The notes: generated by a model not told the origin, from the letters alone. Shown: positions 18,690-27,114, numbered from the stretch's first letter. The stretch: DNA of 64,000 bases from Tangfeifania diversioriginum (GCF_900141875.1 NZ_FQZE01000007.1:99044-163043); one strand, 5' to 3'. Made by a program: numbers and translations.

Positions 18690-19640
18690 ATGAAAAAGAC
18701 ATTAGCAATAATTTTGGTTTGCTGCATGTATGTATCTGTTCAAAATGCAGTTGCGCAAAACAACAAAGACAAAAGATCGGATGTGAATACAACATTCGAA
18801 GCCATAAAAGAAAAATGTAAAGATATTCCGCTGGATGAGCGAATTCGCATAACCGTTGCACGCTTTTCTGCAACAGCATCAAATGCACCATCTGTTCTGG
18901 GCGAGAATATGAGCACAATGCTCACTAATGCACTCAGTGAGGTCAACTGTTTTAACGTGCTGGAGGAGCAAAAAAACATGGCGGATGTTACCTCAGAAAT
19001 CGACGCTTCAAACTCCGAATATTTTAATTCAGCCACTGGACTGGAAAAAGGGAAATTGAAACTTGCACAGATTGTTGTTACAGGTGAAGTTACCGAATAT
19101 AATTCTTCATCTACAGGAACCAGAGTTTTGGGAATTGGTGGGGCTGTGAAAAAAGCGAAAATTGGATTCATTTTAAAAATAATAAATCCGCAAACTCGTG
19201 AAATTCTAAAATCAAAAAGCATCAATACTGAAAGTACAACAGCTAAATCTTTTAGAGTGAGTTTTTTAGCTCACAGTTCTGATACTGATCCTGCGGTTGC
19301 TGATGCTCTGGAAAAAGGAATAATTGAGGCAACTGAATATCTTACAGATGAAATGGATAATATTCCGCTGCCTTCAGAAGATGAACTGGGTTCCAACCTT
19401 ACGATGCTAATCGTTAATGATGTCTCTTTTTCTGAAAAAAGTACATTGCTAAATTTGATAGAAAGCCATTCTGAAGTAAAAAAGGCTGAACTTTCAAAAT
19501 TTGCTGATAATACAGCGATATATTCGGTCAGACATGTTGGAAGTACCGATGAACTTGCAACCATTATTGACAGGAAGTACGGAGGCCAATTTGAAATTAC
19601 CGGTGTTCAATCGGGTGAGATTGCTATGAAATCAAAGTAA
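18690..19640 (+). CDS. CsgG/HfaB-family outer-membrane protein with extra C-terminal domain
   Basis: A 316-residue exported protein. A signal peptide (cleavage near AVAQ, residue 23) is followed by a CsgG-like domain at about 50-225: RITVARFSATASNA, MLTNALSEVNCFNVLEEQKN, LAQIVVTGEVTEYNSSSTGTR, then IGFILKIINPQTREIL. CsgG forms the nonameric curli-secretion pore in E. coli. The C-terminal 80 residues are an extra alpha/beta domain (TMLIVNDVSFSEKSTLLN to FEITGVQSGEIAMK) not present in CsgG. The signal looks SPI-type, not the lipobox of CsgG. No csgE, csgF or curlin repeat is nearby, so pore function is inferred. Confidence 0.75.
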   Translation: MKKTLAIILVCCMYVSVQNAVAQNNKDKRSDVNTTFEAIKEKCKDIPLDERIRITVARFSATASNAPSVLGENMSTMLTNALSEVNCFNVLEEQKNMADVTSEIDASNSEYFNSATGLEKGKLKLAQIVVTGEVTEYNSSSTGTRVLGIGGAVKKAKIGFILKIINPQTREILKSKSINTESTTAKSFRVSFLAHSSDTDPAVADALEKGIIEATEYLTDEMDNIPLPSEDELGSNLTMLIVNDVSFSEKSTLLNLIESHSEVKKAELSKFADNTAIYSVRHVGSTDELATIIDRKYGGQFEITGVQSGEIAMKSK

Positions 19641-19658
19641 ACTTTCATAATCAAATTA

Positions 19659-21335
19659 ATGAAAATTACATACCTAACAATTACCGCAATTTTCCTGATA
19701 GCTAACTTGCTTGCACAAGATCAGGAACTAGAGGAAAAACTGGATTTTCTTAAGGAGAACACAGTTCCGGTGAAAGACAAAAGAACCGAATACCGGCAGA
19801 CTTTCAGCTATGATCCCGAGAACTACCTGTTGCTGTCAATCAGTATTGTTGATTCCCGTAAAGGAGAAGAAATTATTATGTCGGTAAATGCGATTGACAT
19901 TAACCCTTTCCTGGTAAAATTTGAACCCAGTAAAGAAGTCGTGGAAATTACAGCCGGCACAAACGGAGGGAGGGATTTGGTTAAGGTTGTAGAGGATGGT
20001 GAAATTCAGAATTACGATGACGAGCTGGTTTTTTATGCCTCAGGAATTGAAGAAGCGCGGCAACTGGCCGATGCGTTGAAGGCAGTTGCCGAATACGCAA
20101 AAGACAATTCAGAATCATTAATAAGTGTCAGCAACGACAAGCAAACCTTACTGAATGAAATCGACAATGCAATTCAGGAAGTTAAAGTTAACGATGACGT
20201 TTATGTTCAGGAATTTAGTTTTGATTCGGAAAACAACAACATTGTAACCTTTAAAATAAGCAATGCCACCGGTGATGAAGTAGAACAGTTTACAGTTAAT
20301 ATTGCAGACTTGAACTTGCATAAAATTGATTTTGAGACTGATAGGGAAGAAGTGGTCATTCCCGTTGTAACCAAAGGCGAGCGCGATTTGATTGCCTATA
20401 CCGAGAATGGCGAAACCGGTAATTATACAAACGAACTGGAATTAAAAGTAAATTCAATTGAAGAAGCCCGCATGCTTGAAGCTCAGCTTGAAGCACTTGT
20501 TGCACTGGCCGAAAAAGAGGAAACCGTAGATTATTCAAGCTTTTCTTACCAGCAGTGTCTTGATATTCTTCAGAATAATATCGGACAGGTTGTGATTAAC
20601 CAGGATGCGTATGATCAGGAATTTGAGATTTCTCCCGATAACGACCTCGTATTTATTTATACACTGAACGATGTTTCGGAAGGTGAAAAATATGAATACG
20701 TTGTTAACGCGGCCGATTTTGGTAAGGTTCCGGTAAATTTTGATACGGACAAAAACAGCGTGTTGATTGAATTAAAGACAGCAGGTGATCGTGAATTGAT
20801 ACGGGTTACCGAAAATAACGAAGATGTGGACTATGAAAGCGAAATGAAAATCAGAAGTCCGGATGTGGAAACTGCTCGTGAAGTGGCTGCTGTTTTTTCC
20901 CGTTTTAACCAACTGGCTTTGGAAAAAATGGAAAAGTCAGTTGCTTTTCCTGATGTTTCCGAAGCAGAAAATTATGTGCTTAGTGCTGTTGCAGATGTTG
21001 TGGTGGAAACCGATACGTACCAGCAATCGCTTGAAAAAGGAAGCAGCGAATGCCTTCTTAAATACAATTTAACCGATGTAAGTGACGATACGAGATATGT
21101 TTATGAATTTAACCTGAAAGACGTGGATGTCAACAAAATTCATTTTGAAACCGATGGCGCCGAGGCGTTGGTTACCATTCAAATTAAAGGGGAAAATGAT
21201 TTGGTACAAGTTTATGAAAACGGCGAAGCAGACGATTTTACAGATGAATTTCAAATTAAGGCAAAAGACTTAGAACAGGCACGTAAGCTGGAAACCGCAT
21301 TCAAAATGATGACTGAATCATGTATGGAAAATTAA
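19659..21335 (+). CDS. secreted protein of four tandem unknown domains
   Basis: A 558-residue protein: signal peptide (ends LLAQ), then four related domains of about 130 residues at roughly 24-148, 160-290, 295-425 and 430-556. Each has a YxQxF/L strand, a VNA.D or NLKDV motif, a KFEPS/DFETD/NFDTD/HFETD turn, a (D/E)LVxVxENGE-like strand and a final helix starting EEAR/ETAR/EQAR. No known family was recognised. It begins 18 nt after the CsgG-like gene, so the two are very likely co-expressed and may act together. Confidence 0.8.
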   Translation: MKITYLTITAIFLIANLLAQDQELEEKLDFLKENTVPVKDKRTEYRQTFSYDPENYLLLSISIVDSRKGEEIIMSVNAIDINPFLVKFEPSKEVVEITAGTNGGRDLVKVVEDGEIQNYDDELVFYASGIEEARQLADALKAVAEYAKDNSESLISVSNDKQTLLNEIDNAIQEVKVNDDVYVQEFSFDSENNNIVTFKISNATGDEVEQFTVNIADLNLHKIDFETDREEVVIPVVTKGERDLIAYTENGETGNYTNELELKVNSIEEARMLEAQLEALVALAEKEETVDYSSFSYQQCLDILQNNIGQVVINQDAYDQEFEISPDNDLVFIYTLNDVSEGEKYEYVVNAADFGKVPVNFDTDKNSVLIELKTAGDRELIRVTENNEDVDYESEMKIRSPDVETAREVAAVFSRFNQLALEKMEKSVAFPDVSEAENYVLSAVADVVVETDTYQQSLEKGSSECLLKYNLTDVSDDTRYVYEFNLKDVDVNKIHFETDGAEALVTIQIKGENDLVQVYENGEADDFTDEFQIKAKDLEQARKLETAFKMMTESCMEN

Positions 21336-21453
21336 AAAACATTTTTTATAGAAAGTTATGATACCAAACAAACGGCTTAATTTTTCGAGTAGAAACATTT
21401 TTTTTTGAATATTAATATAAAACTTTAGTTATTAACTTTATAAAACGAATTTC

Positions 21454-21948
21454 ATGAAAAAATTTGCATTACTATTTAGTACAATTCTTTTTTTTGCTTT
21501 TGCATCAAACGCCCAACCTATTGAAGAAGGTGAATCTCAAGTTAATGTTGGGATTGGCCTTTCTACCTATGGTTTACCTTTTTACGGCGGAATAGAATTT
21601 GGTGTGGCAGAGAACATTTCAGTAGGCGGCGAGTTTAGTTACCGAAAGTGGGGTAAATATTCAGTTTACAGCCCTTCGATAATTACGATTGCCGGAATTG
21701 GAAATTACCATTTTAATGAATTGTTTGATGTGCCGCCGGAGTATGATATATATGCAGGCTTGTCGCTTGGGTATTCCATTTGGTCAGACAATGACAGGTA
21801 TAGTTATTCATGGTTCAGGGGATCCGGAGTCTATTTTACCGGGCAGGTAGGTGCTCGCTATTTTGTGAGCGATAACTTTGCTATTAACGTTGAATTTGGC
21901 GGAGGAACATATTCCGGCGGAAAATTGGGTGTTACTTTTAAAATATAA
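21454..21948 (+). CDS. small outer-membrane beta-barrel protein
   Basis: A 164-residue protein: signal peptide (ends ASNAQ), then alternating strands such as QVNVGIGLSTYGLPFYGGIEFG and YFVSDNFAINVEFGGGTYSGGKLGVTFKI. This is the pattern of 8-stranded porin-like barrels with a C-terminal Phe-x-Ile end. The gap to the previous gene is 118 nt, so it may have its own promoter. Function unknown. Confidence 0.8.
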   Translation: MKKFALLFSTILFFAFASNAQPIEEGESQVNVGIGLSTYGLPFYGGIEFGVAENISVGGEFSYRKWGKYSVYSPSIITIAGIGNYHFNELFDVPPEYDIYAGLSLGYSIWSDNDRYSYSWFRGSGVYFTGQVGARYFVSDNFAINVEFGGGTYSGGKLGVTFKI

Positions 21949-22137
21949 ACCCAATTAAGTTGCAAGAGTCGAAGGCTCATTTATTTGGTATTTATTTGAT
22001 CTTGGGTAAATTATTTGCATTGTGTAACATCCTTTACTCCATTTTGTGTAGAATTTTTCTTGCCATATCACTCCACTCATTGGATCCCAGAAATTAACTG
22101 AACATTTGGGACAACAATTGCAAAACATTTACTATGT

Positions 22138-22225
22138 GCGGTACCGGAAAAGAACTGGAAACTGTGACTTCGGACGCTACTGAACTCTGATTGTCTCCAC
22201 TTTCTAAGTCGTTTTCCGGTACCGC
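22138..22225. repeat. 14-bp inverted repeat at the 3' end of the permease gene
   Basis: GCGGTACCGGAAAA (22138-22151) is the exact reverse complement of TTTTCCGGTACCGC (22212-22225), with a 60-nt spacer. The right arm encodes the last residues of the permease. It may act as a large terminator-like fold or be an inverted copy of the gene end. Confidence 0.6.
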
Positions 22226-23322
22226 CAAATCGCAAGGCTCAAAAAGATAATCCCCAACACCACGAGTGAGAAGAATTCTTCCAGTAAATCGAAAAAACCG
22301 GAACCCTTGAGCAGGATGTTGCGCATGATTTTCATGAAATAGTAAATTGGGTTGAGGTGGTTGAAAGTCTGCGCCCACTCGGGCATGCTTTCAACGGGTG
22401 TGAAAATGCCGCCCATCAGAATAAAGATCATCATAAAAAAGAAGCTGATGAACATCACCTGCTGCTGGGTGTCGGCAACCGTGGAAATAAACAACCCGAG
22501 ACCGAGCACGCCCAACAGGTAAAGTCCGGCAAAACCGAACAGCAGCCACAGGCTTCCCACAACCGGCAAATTGAAAACCAGCCAGGCAATAAACAACCCG
22601 AATGCGAGGTCGAACAATGCAATTATCCAAAACGGAACCAGTTTGCCGATGATGAAGTGATGTTTGCGAATGGGTGTAACATTAAGTTGCTCGATGGTGC
22701 CGATTTCTTTTTCGCGCACCAGGTTCATCCCCGACATGAACATTCCGATGATGGTGACCAGAATCGCCAGAATTCCTGGCGCCATGTACCACTTGTAATC
22801 CAGTTCATTGTTAAACCAGTAACTTTCTGTGATCTTTATTTCGTTTGGTGGCGTGAGATTAGGGATGCCCCGCCATTCCGCAATTAGATTTTGATTGAAC
22901 CCGCCGAAGATTCGCGCCGAATAGGAATAGATGAGTTGAGCCGTATTTCCGTCGATGGCATTGACAAGCAGTTGCAGTTTTTGCTCGTTTTCGCGCACCA
23001 GTTCGCGTTCCATGTTGGCCGGGATTACAAGCACAGCATCTGCCTCGTCGGTCAGCATCATTTCCTCGCCAAATTGTTCATCGGGCACAATCGATGTTAC
23101 GTTGTAAAACGGAATGCCGTCAAATTTGGCTATCAGCTCTCGCGAAGCAGAAGACAAATCGTAGTCAACCACCACCATATCGATTTTTTTCAAATCGTAG
23201 GTAGCTGCGAAAACCAAAATCAGCATTTGCATCAACGGCACCCCAATAATCATCGGCAGCATGGTTTTGTTCCTGAAAATTTGGAGGAATTCTTTTTGGA
23301 GAAGGTATTTTATTGTTTTCAT
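22204..23322 (-). CDS. ABC-2 type permease (second of the pair)
   Basis: A 372-residue permease: one N-terminal membrane helix, a large periplasmic domain (about 45-175), then five helices in the C-terminal half. The signatures LVREKEIGTIEQLNVTPIRKHHFIIGKLVPFW and FTPVESMPEWAQTFNHLNPIYYFMKIMRNI match the YhhJ/YbhR/YbhS family. With its partner at 23380 it should form the membrane part of a drug-type efflux pump. It is the last gene of the operon. An inverted repeat covers its 3' end. Confidence 0.9.
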   Translation of the reverse strand: MKTIKYLLQKEFLQIFRNKTMLPMIIGVPLMQMLILVFAATYDLKKIDMVVVDYDLSSASRELIAKFDGIPFYNVTSIVPDEQFGEEMMLTDEADAVLVIPANMERELVRENEQKLQLLVNAIDGNTAQLIYSYSARIFGGFNQNLIAEWRGIPNLTPPNEIKITESYWFNNELDYKWYMAPGILAILVTIIGMFMSGMNLVREKEIGTIEQLNVTPIRKHHFIIGKLVPFWIIALFDLAFGLFIAWLVFNLPVVGSLWLLFGFAGLYLLGVLGLGLFISTVADTQQQVMFISFFFMMIFILMGGIFTPVESMPEWAQTFNHLNPIYYFMKIMRNILLKGSGFFDLLEEFFSLVVLGIIFLSLAIWRYRKTT

Positions 23323-23350
23323 TTGTTACAAGTTACAGGTTGCACGTTTT

Positions 23351-23367
23351 CTCCCCCTTTGGGGGAG
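23351..23367. repeat. palindromic REP-like element, copy 1
   Basis: CTCCCCC-TTT-GGGGGAG is a perfect palindrome between the two permease genes, followed by GTTAGAGGGGCTCTC-type sequence that runs up to the stop codon of the upstream gene. A second copy of the same layout lies at 24966. Confidence 0.75.
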
Positions 23368-23379
23368 TTAGAGGGGCTC

Positions 23380-24486
23380 TCACTCCAATCGTATCTTAAA
23401 CTTCCTCACACTCACCGCCACAAAAAACAAAGTCATTCCAATCAATATTAGCGTCTCTTTCCAGATAAAGGCCATTCCGACTCCCTTGAGCATGATGCCG
23501 CGGATGATGGAAATGAACCAGCGGGCGGGCATGATGTGGCTCAGCCACTGCAGAATCTCGGGCATGTTCTCGATGGGAAAAATAAAACCCGACAACAGAA
23601 TGGTTGGCAGCATCAGTACAATCATCGAAATAAACATGGCGGTCATCTGGCTTTTTGCCATGGTGGAAATTAGGATGCCCAAGCAGAGAGCCATCAAAAT
23701 GAAAAGGATGGTTTCGAGCATCAGCAAAATAAAGCTTCCGGTAATGGGAACGCCAAAAACAAACAATCCGATAAGCACAATTACAAAAGCATTGACAATC
23801 GACAGCAGCAGGTATGGTAATACTTTTCCGATGATGATCTGCGCCGGTTTCAGCGGCGATACCAGCAATATTTCCATGGTTCCCAGCTCTTTTTCGCGGG
23901 TGATGGAGATGGAAGTCATCATTGCCGAAATGAGCATCAAAATCAGCGCCATCGTTCCCGGCACAAACATGTAGGCACTTTTCATCTCCTCGTTAAAATA
24001 CATCCGCACTTCCGGCTGAATCTGCATTGGCAGCTCTTGATTGGGATTCATTTTTTGTACGTAGTCGTTGATGATGCCGCGGGTATAGGAAACGGCCAGC
24101 CGCGCCATGTTCGGGTCCGATGCATCGGCAATCAACTGCACGTTTGCTGTCCCTTCTTTTATTAGTTTCTCGCCAAAATTACTTTCAAAAACGATAATCT
24201 CCTTCACTTCACCTTTTCGGAAGGTTTCCTCTATTCCGCTGGTGTTTTGCAGATCGTCGACCAAAACAAAGTACCCCGACGAAAGCAGTTTGTTGGTAAT
24301 CTGCTGCGTGGTTTCATCCTTAGATTGGTCGTAAATGGCAATCCGCACATCTTTGATTTCGTTTTTGATGACCGTTCCGAAAATCAGTAGCTGCGCCACC
24401 GGAATTCCGAACAAAATCAGCATCGTCCGCGGATCGCGAAAAATGTGGAAGAATTCTTTTTTGATGAAGGAAAGTAATTGAGCCAT
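23380..24486 (-). CDS. ABC-2 type permease (first of the pair)
   Basis: A 368-residue permease paralogous to the one at 22204: N-terminal helix, periplasmic domain, five C-terminal helices, and motifs ITREKELGTMEILLVSPLKPAQIIIGKVLPY and FPIENMPEILQWLSHIMPARWFISIIRGI. Pairs of such permeases encoded together with HlyD and ATPase genes are known in ybhGFSR-type exporters. The previous ATPase gene and an S23-family gene lie upstream in the operon. Confidence 0.9.
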   Translation of the reverse strand: MAQLLSFIKKEFFHIFRDPRTMLILFGIPVAQLLIFGTVIKNEIKDVRIAIYDQSKDETTQQITNKLLSSGYFVLVDDLQNTSGIEETFRKGEVKEIIVFESNFGEKLIKEGTANVQLIADASDPNMARLAVSYTRGIINDYVQKMNPNQELPMQIQPEVRMYFNEEMKSAYMFVPGTMALILMLISAMMTSISITREKELGTMEILLVSPLKPAQIIIGKVLPYLLLSIVNAFVIVLIGLFVFGVPITGSFILLMLETILFILMALCLGILISTMAKSQMTAMFISMIVLMLPTILLSGFIFPIENMPEILQWLSHIMPARWFISIIRGIMLKGVGMAFIWKETLILIGMTLFFVAVSVRKFKIRLE

Positions 24487-24509
24487 TAGTAGTTAGTTTT
24501 TAGTTTAAG
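24487..24509. repeat. word-like micro-repeat (TTAGT units)
   Basis: A short stretch of repeated AGTAGTTAGTTTTTAGTTTAA, covering the junction between the permease start and the S23 gene stop. Similar low-complexity words lie at 24908-24950 (ACTAACTACTCACTACTCAT). Confidence 0.5.
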
Positions 24510-24850
24510 CTTTTTTGTAATCCGGTAATCATTTTTTGAATTTTCTCTAACTCAGAAAATATTGATACGTAAATGTTGTGGTCGATAAATCCAAGTTCTT
24601 TGGAAATAATTAGTTGTGTTTCAAGTTCAAAAGAGGAATCTTTGGCAATATCTAAGAAATGCGAAAAATCTTTTTTTGTTCCCCTTCCGGCTCCTTCAGC
24701 AATATTGGAAGGAATAGAAACAGCACACCTCCTGATTTGTGAAGTAATTCCATAAATCTCTTTTTTGGGAAAGTTAATAGTGGCTGAATAAATGTTTGTT
24801 ACAAGTTGAATTGATTTCTGCCACACTTTTAGTTCTTTAAATTTGTTCAT
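24500..24850 (-). CDS. four-helix-bundle protein (S23 / 23S rRNA IVS family), copy 1
   Basis: A 116-residue all-helical protein. FKELKVWQKSIQLVTNIY at the start, then QIRRCAVSIPSNIAEGAGRG and FSHFLDIAKDSSFELETQL are the family hallmarks. The family was first seen in intervening sequences of 23S rRNA genes and includes the fold of Avd, the accessory protein of diversity-generating retroelements. No rRNA or reverse transcriptase is nearby; it sits inside the efflux operon on the coding strand. It is clearly more divergent than copies 2 and 3. Function unknown. Confidence 0.88.
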   Translation of the reverse strand: MNKFKELKVWQKSIQLVTNIYSATINFPKKEIYGITSQIRRCAVSIPSNIAEGAGRGTKKDFSHFLDIAKDSSFELETQLIISKELGFIDHNIYVSIFSELEKIQKMITGLQKSLN

Positions 24851-24939
24851 GATTTTAAATTTTGATTAAACAATAAATTAATTTGATAATATTTACACTT
24901 GCTCTTTTTACTAAAGACTATTGACTAACTACTCACTAC

Positions 24940-25713
24940 TCATTCATTAGTGATTGTTTCCTGTCCCCCTCCTTCGGAGGGGTTAGGGGAGGCTCTCGCT
25001 ATCCTCAAAAACACCTCATCCATATCCTTGGCATTGTACTTTTCTTTCAGTTTTGCCGGTGTGTCAAGCGCTTCTATTTTGCCGGCATCCATAATTGAAA
25101 CGCGGTCGCAGTACTCGGCTTCGTCCATGTAGTGGGTGGTAACAAATACCGTAATTCCATCGTTAGCGGCTTCGTAAATCATGTCCCAGAATTTGCGGCG
25201 TGTAACAGGGTCAACTCCTCCGGTGGGTTCATCGAGAAACACAATTTTGGGCTCGTGAAAAACTGCTACCGAAAATGCCAGTTTTTGTTTCCACCCCAGC
25301 GGCAGTCCGGCAATCAGCTTGTTTTTAGCTTTTTCCATTTCCAGCTTTTTAAGCAGTTCACCCATTTTTTCCTTTCTACGTTTGGGCGAAATCCCATAAA
25401 TCCCCGCATAAAACCGAATGTTTTCGGCCACCGTCAAGTCCTCGTAAAGCGAAAACTTTTGGCTCATGTAACCGATATTCTTCTTGATTTTCTCCGTTTC
25501 GGTATAGACATCGAACCCGGCCACATTCAGTTTCCCCGAAGTAGGAGAGGAGAGTCCGCTAAGAATACGAATGGCCGTGGTTTTGCCTGCACCGTTCGCC
25601 CCCAGAAAACCAAACACCTCGCCCTTGTACACATCAAACGTGAGGTTATCGTTGGCCGTGAACGAGCCGAATTTTTTGACGAGGTTTTTTACTCTGATAA
25701 TTTCTTCTTTCAT
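24940..25713 (-). CDS. ABC transporter ATPase (second)
   Basis: A 257-residue ATPase: Walker A GANGAGKTT (about 38-46), Q-loop YMSQKFSLYEDLT, signature-like LPLGWKQKLAF, Walker B KIVFLDEPTGGVDP, H-loop TTHYMDEAEYC. The LSGG motif is replaced by LPLGW, which occurs in this YbhF/RbbA subfamily. With the ATPase at 26158 it corresponds to the two halves of YbhF. ATG 25713 (MKEEIIRVKNL) is preferred to 25740. Its last residues (ARASPNPSEGGGQETITNE) are encoded by a REP-like palindrome and word repeats. Confidence 0.9.
   Translation of the reverse strand: MKEEIIRVKNLVKKFGSFTANDNLTFDVYKGEVFGFLGANGAGKTTAIRILSGLSSPTSGKLNVAGFDVYTETEKIKKNIGYMSQKFSLYEDLTVAENIRFYAGIYGISPKRRKEKMGELLKKLEMEKAKNKLIAGLPLGWKQKLAFSVAVFHEPKIVFLDEPTGGVDPVTRRKFWDMIYEAANDGITVFVTTHYMDEAEYCDRVSIMDAGKIEALDTPAKLKEKYNAKDMDEVFLRIARASPNPSEGGGQETITNE
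24966..24982. repeat. palindromic REP-like element, copy 2, inside the ATPase 3' end
   Basis: CCCCTCC-TTC-GGAGGGG is a perfect palindrome followed by TTAGGGGAGGCTCTCGC, the same layout as the element at 23351. It is translated as NPSEGGG near the ATPase C-terminus, so the element appears to have replaced or extended the original gene end. Confidence 0.75.
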
Positions 25714-25726
25714 AATTAAAAAGTTT

Positions 25727-25750
25727 ACAGTCGCAGTCACAGTCGCAGTT
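25727..25750. repeat. CAGTCGCAGTCACAGT micro-repeat
   Basis: Tandem CAGTCGCAGT/CAGTCACAGT words fill the 35-nt space between the stop of S23 copy 2 (25749-25751) and the ATPase start (25713). The same words recur at 26156, 27115, 27557, 28615 and 29930. Confidence 0.8.
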
Positions 25751-26123
25751 AAAAATCTTTGCTGCTTCCGAATTTATCCGGATTATTCATCATGTAGTTA
25801 AGAAGTTTACCAATTTCCAGACTCTCTGCATAAAGTGATTCATGTTCTTCTTTTTGTAAATAATTGCAGGCTAATGCAAAATCCAGCCAGACTGCTGTTT
25901 CACTATTTTCACCATCAGAATCAGTAAGTTTTGTAATAAAGTGTTTAGGATATATTCGTTTTCTGTAAGCTTCGGCAAGATTTGCACAAGTGGATCTGGA
26001 GGAACGTCTGATTTGGTCTGTTAAAGAATATCTTTCTTCTTTTGGAAATGATTTTGAAATCGAATAAATTTTCATTGCCAGTGCAAATGCTTTTTTGTAT
26101 GCAAGTAATTCTTTAAAATCCAT
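25749..26123 (-). CDS. four-helix-bundle protein (S23 family), copy 2
   Basis: A 124-residue all-helical protein (MDFKELLAYKKAFALAMKIY, then DQIRRSSRSTCANLAEAYRK and LDFALACNYL). It is about 80% identical by eye to copy 3 at 27142, with both ends the same (MDFK...NNPDKFGSSKxF). It lies between the two ATPase genes, bounded on both sides by the ACTGCGACTG words. Role unknown; the family is thought to form oligomeric helical bundles that may bind nucleic acid. Confidence 0.88.
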   Translation of the reverse strand: MDFKELLAYKKAFALAMKIYSISKSFPKEERYSLTDQIRRSSRSTCANLAEAYRKRIYPKHFITKLTDSDGENSETAVWLDFALACNYLQKEEHESLYAESLEIGKLLNYMMNNPDKFGSSKDF

Positions 26124-26155
26124 AATTCTATTTTTTTGTTGATTAGTTACTTTCT

Positions 26156-26183
26156 ACTCACTGCGACTGCGACTGCTCACTCC
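26156..26183. repeat. ACTGCGACTG micro-repeat encoding an ATPase C-terminus
   Basis: The words CACTGCGACTGCGACTGCTCACTCC overlap the end of the ATPase gene and encode its last residues RSEQSQSQ before the stop at 26158. Confidence 0.8.
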
Positions 26184-27078
26184 TCATAAGTCCCATAAAT
26201 ACATCCTCTATCCCAGGATTTATCTCTTCCACCAGTACATTTTTATGATTCTTTTTGTGGAGATAATCATCCAGTTCGCTGGGTTCCACATCGTCATCGG
26301 TGCCGGTGAAATGGACAAATTCACCAAATGCAAATACCGATTCCGCTTTTTCGTATGCCCGCAAATCCTGAATCAACCGGTAGATTTCATCTGAGCGGGC
26401 GCGAATGATGCGGTGCGGATATTTTTCGGTAATGCGTTGTGGCGAATCCACGTCCAGTATTTCACCCTTTTGAATCAGCGCCACACGATCACACAAATCG
26501 GCTTCGTCCATGTAAGGCGTGGAAACCAGGATGGTAATTCCTTTTTGTTGCAACTTTTTCAGCATTTCCCAGAATTCCTTCCGCGAAACTGCGTCCACAC
26601 CGGTGGTTGGCTCATCCAGAACCAGGATTTTGGGCTTGTGAATAAGCGCGCACGATAAGGCGAGTTTCTGCTTCATTCCGCCGGAAAGTTGTCCGGCACG
26701 GCGGGTTTTGAATGGCTCAATCTGGTGGTAGATATCACGGATGAGATCGTAGTTTTCATCCACCGTGGTTCCAAAAACAGTGGCGAAAAAATGCAGGTTT
26801 TCCTCCACGCTCAAATCCTGGTACAGCGAAAACCGCCCCGGCATGTAACCCACGATGTGCCTGATTTTTTTGAAATTTTTCACCACATCCAGACCGTCCA
26901 TTTTGGCCTCACCGGAATCCGCCAGCAGCAACGTTGTTAGAATCCGCATTAATGTAGTTTTTCCAGCGCCATCAGGACCAATCAGACCGAAGAGTTCGTT
27001 TTTCTCAACTTTCAGCGAAATGGATTTTAGCGCCTGTGTTTCGTTGTAGGACTTTGTTATTTCATTAATTATGATCAC
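26158..27078 (-). CDS. ABC transporter ATPase (first)
   Basis: A 306-residue ATPase. Walker A GPDGAGKTT, signature LSGGMKQK, Walker B KILVLDEPTTGVDA and H-loop STPYMDEADLC are all visible. The C-terminal about 80 residues (IIRARSDEIYRLIQDLRAYEKAESVFAF and on) form a regulatory extension seen in the first half of YbhF-type ATPases. Together with the second ATPase it should energise the two permeases. The gene ends in a translated micro-repeat (SEQSQSQ). Confidence 0.92.
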   Translation of the reverse strand: MIIINEITKSYNETQALKSISLKVEKNELFGLIGPDGAGKTTLMRILTTLLLADSGEAKMDGLDVVKNFKKIRHIVGYMPGRFSLYQDLSVEENLHFFATVFGTTVDENYDLIRDIYHQIEPFKTRRAGQLSGGMKQKLALSCALIHKPKILVLDEPTTGVDAVSRKEFWEMLKKLQQKGITILVSTPYMDEADLCDRVALIQKGEILDVDSPQRITEKYPHRIIRARSDEIYRLIQDLRAYEKAESVFAFGEFVHFTGTDDDVEPSELDDYLHKKNHKNVLVEEINPGIEDVFMGLMRSEQSQSQ

Positions 27079-27114
27079 TTTTATTTTATTTAATGTCTTG
27101 TATTTTATTAATTT

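Noticed and set aside
18690..21335. A curli biogenesis locus
   Set aside because: Only a CsgG-like gene is present; the adjacent repeat protein lacks the short Gln/Asn-rich curlin repeats.
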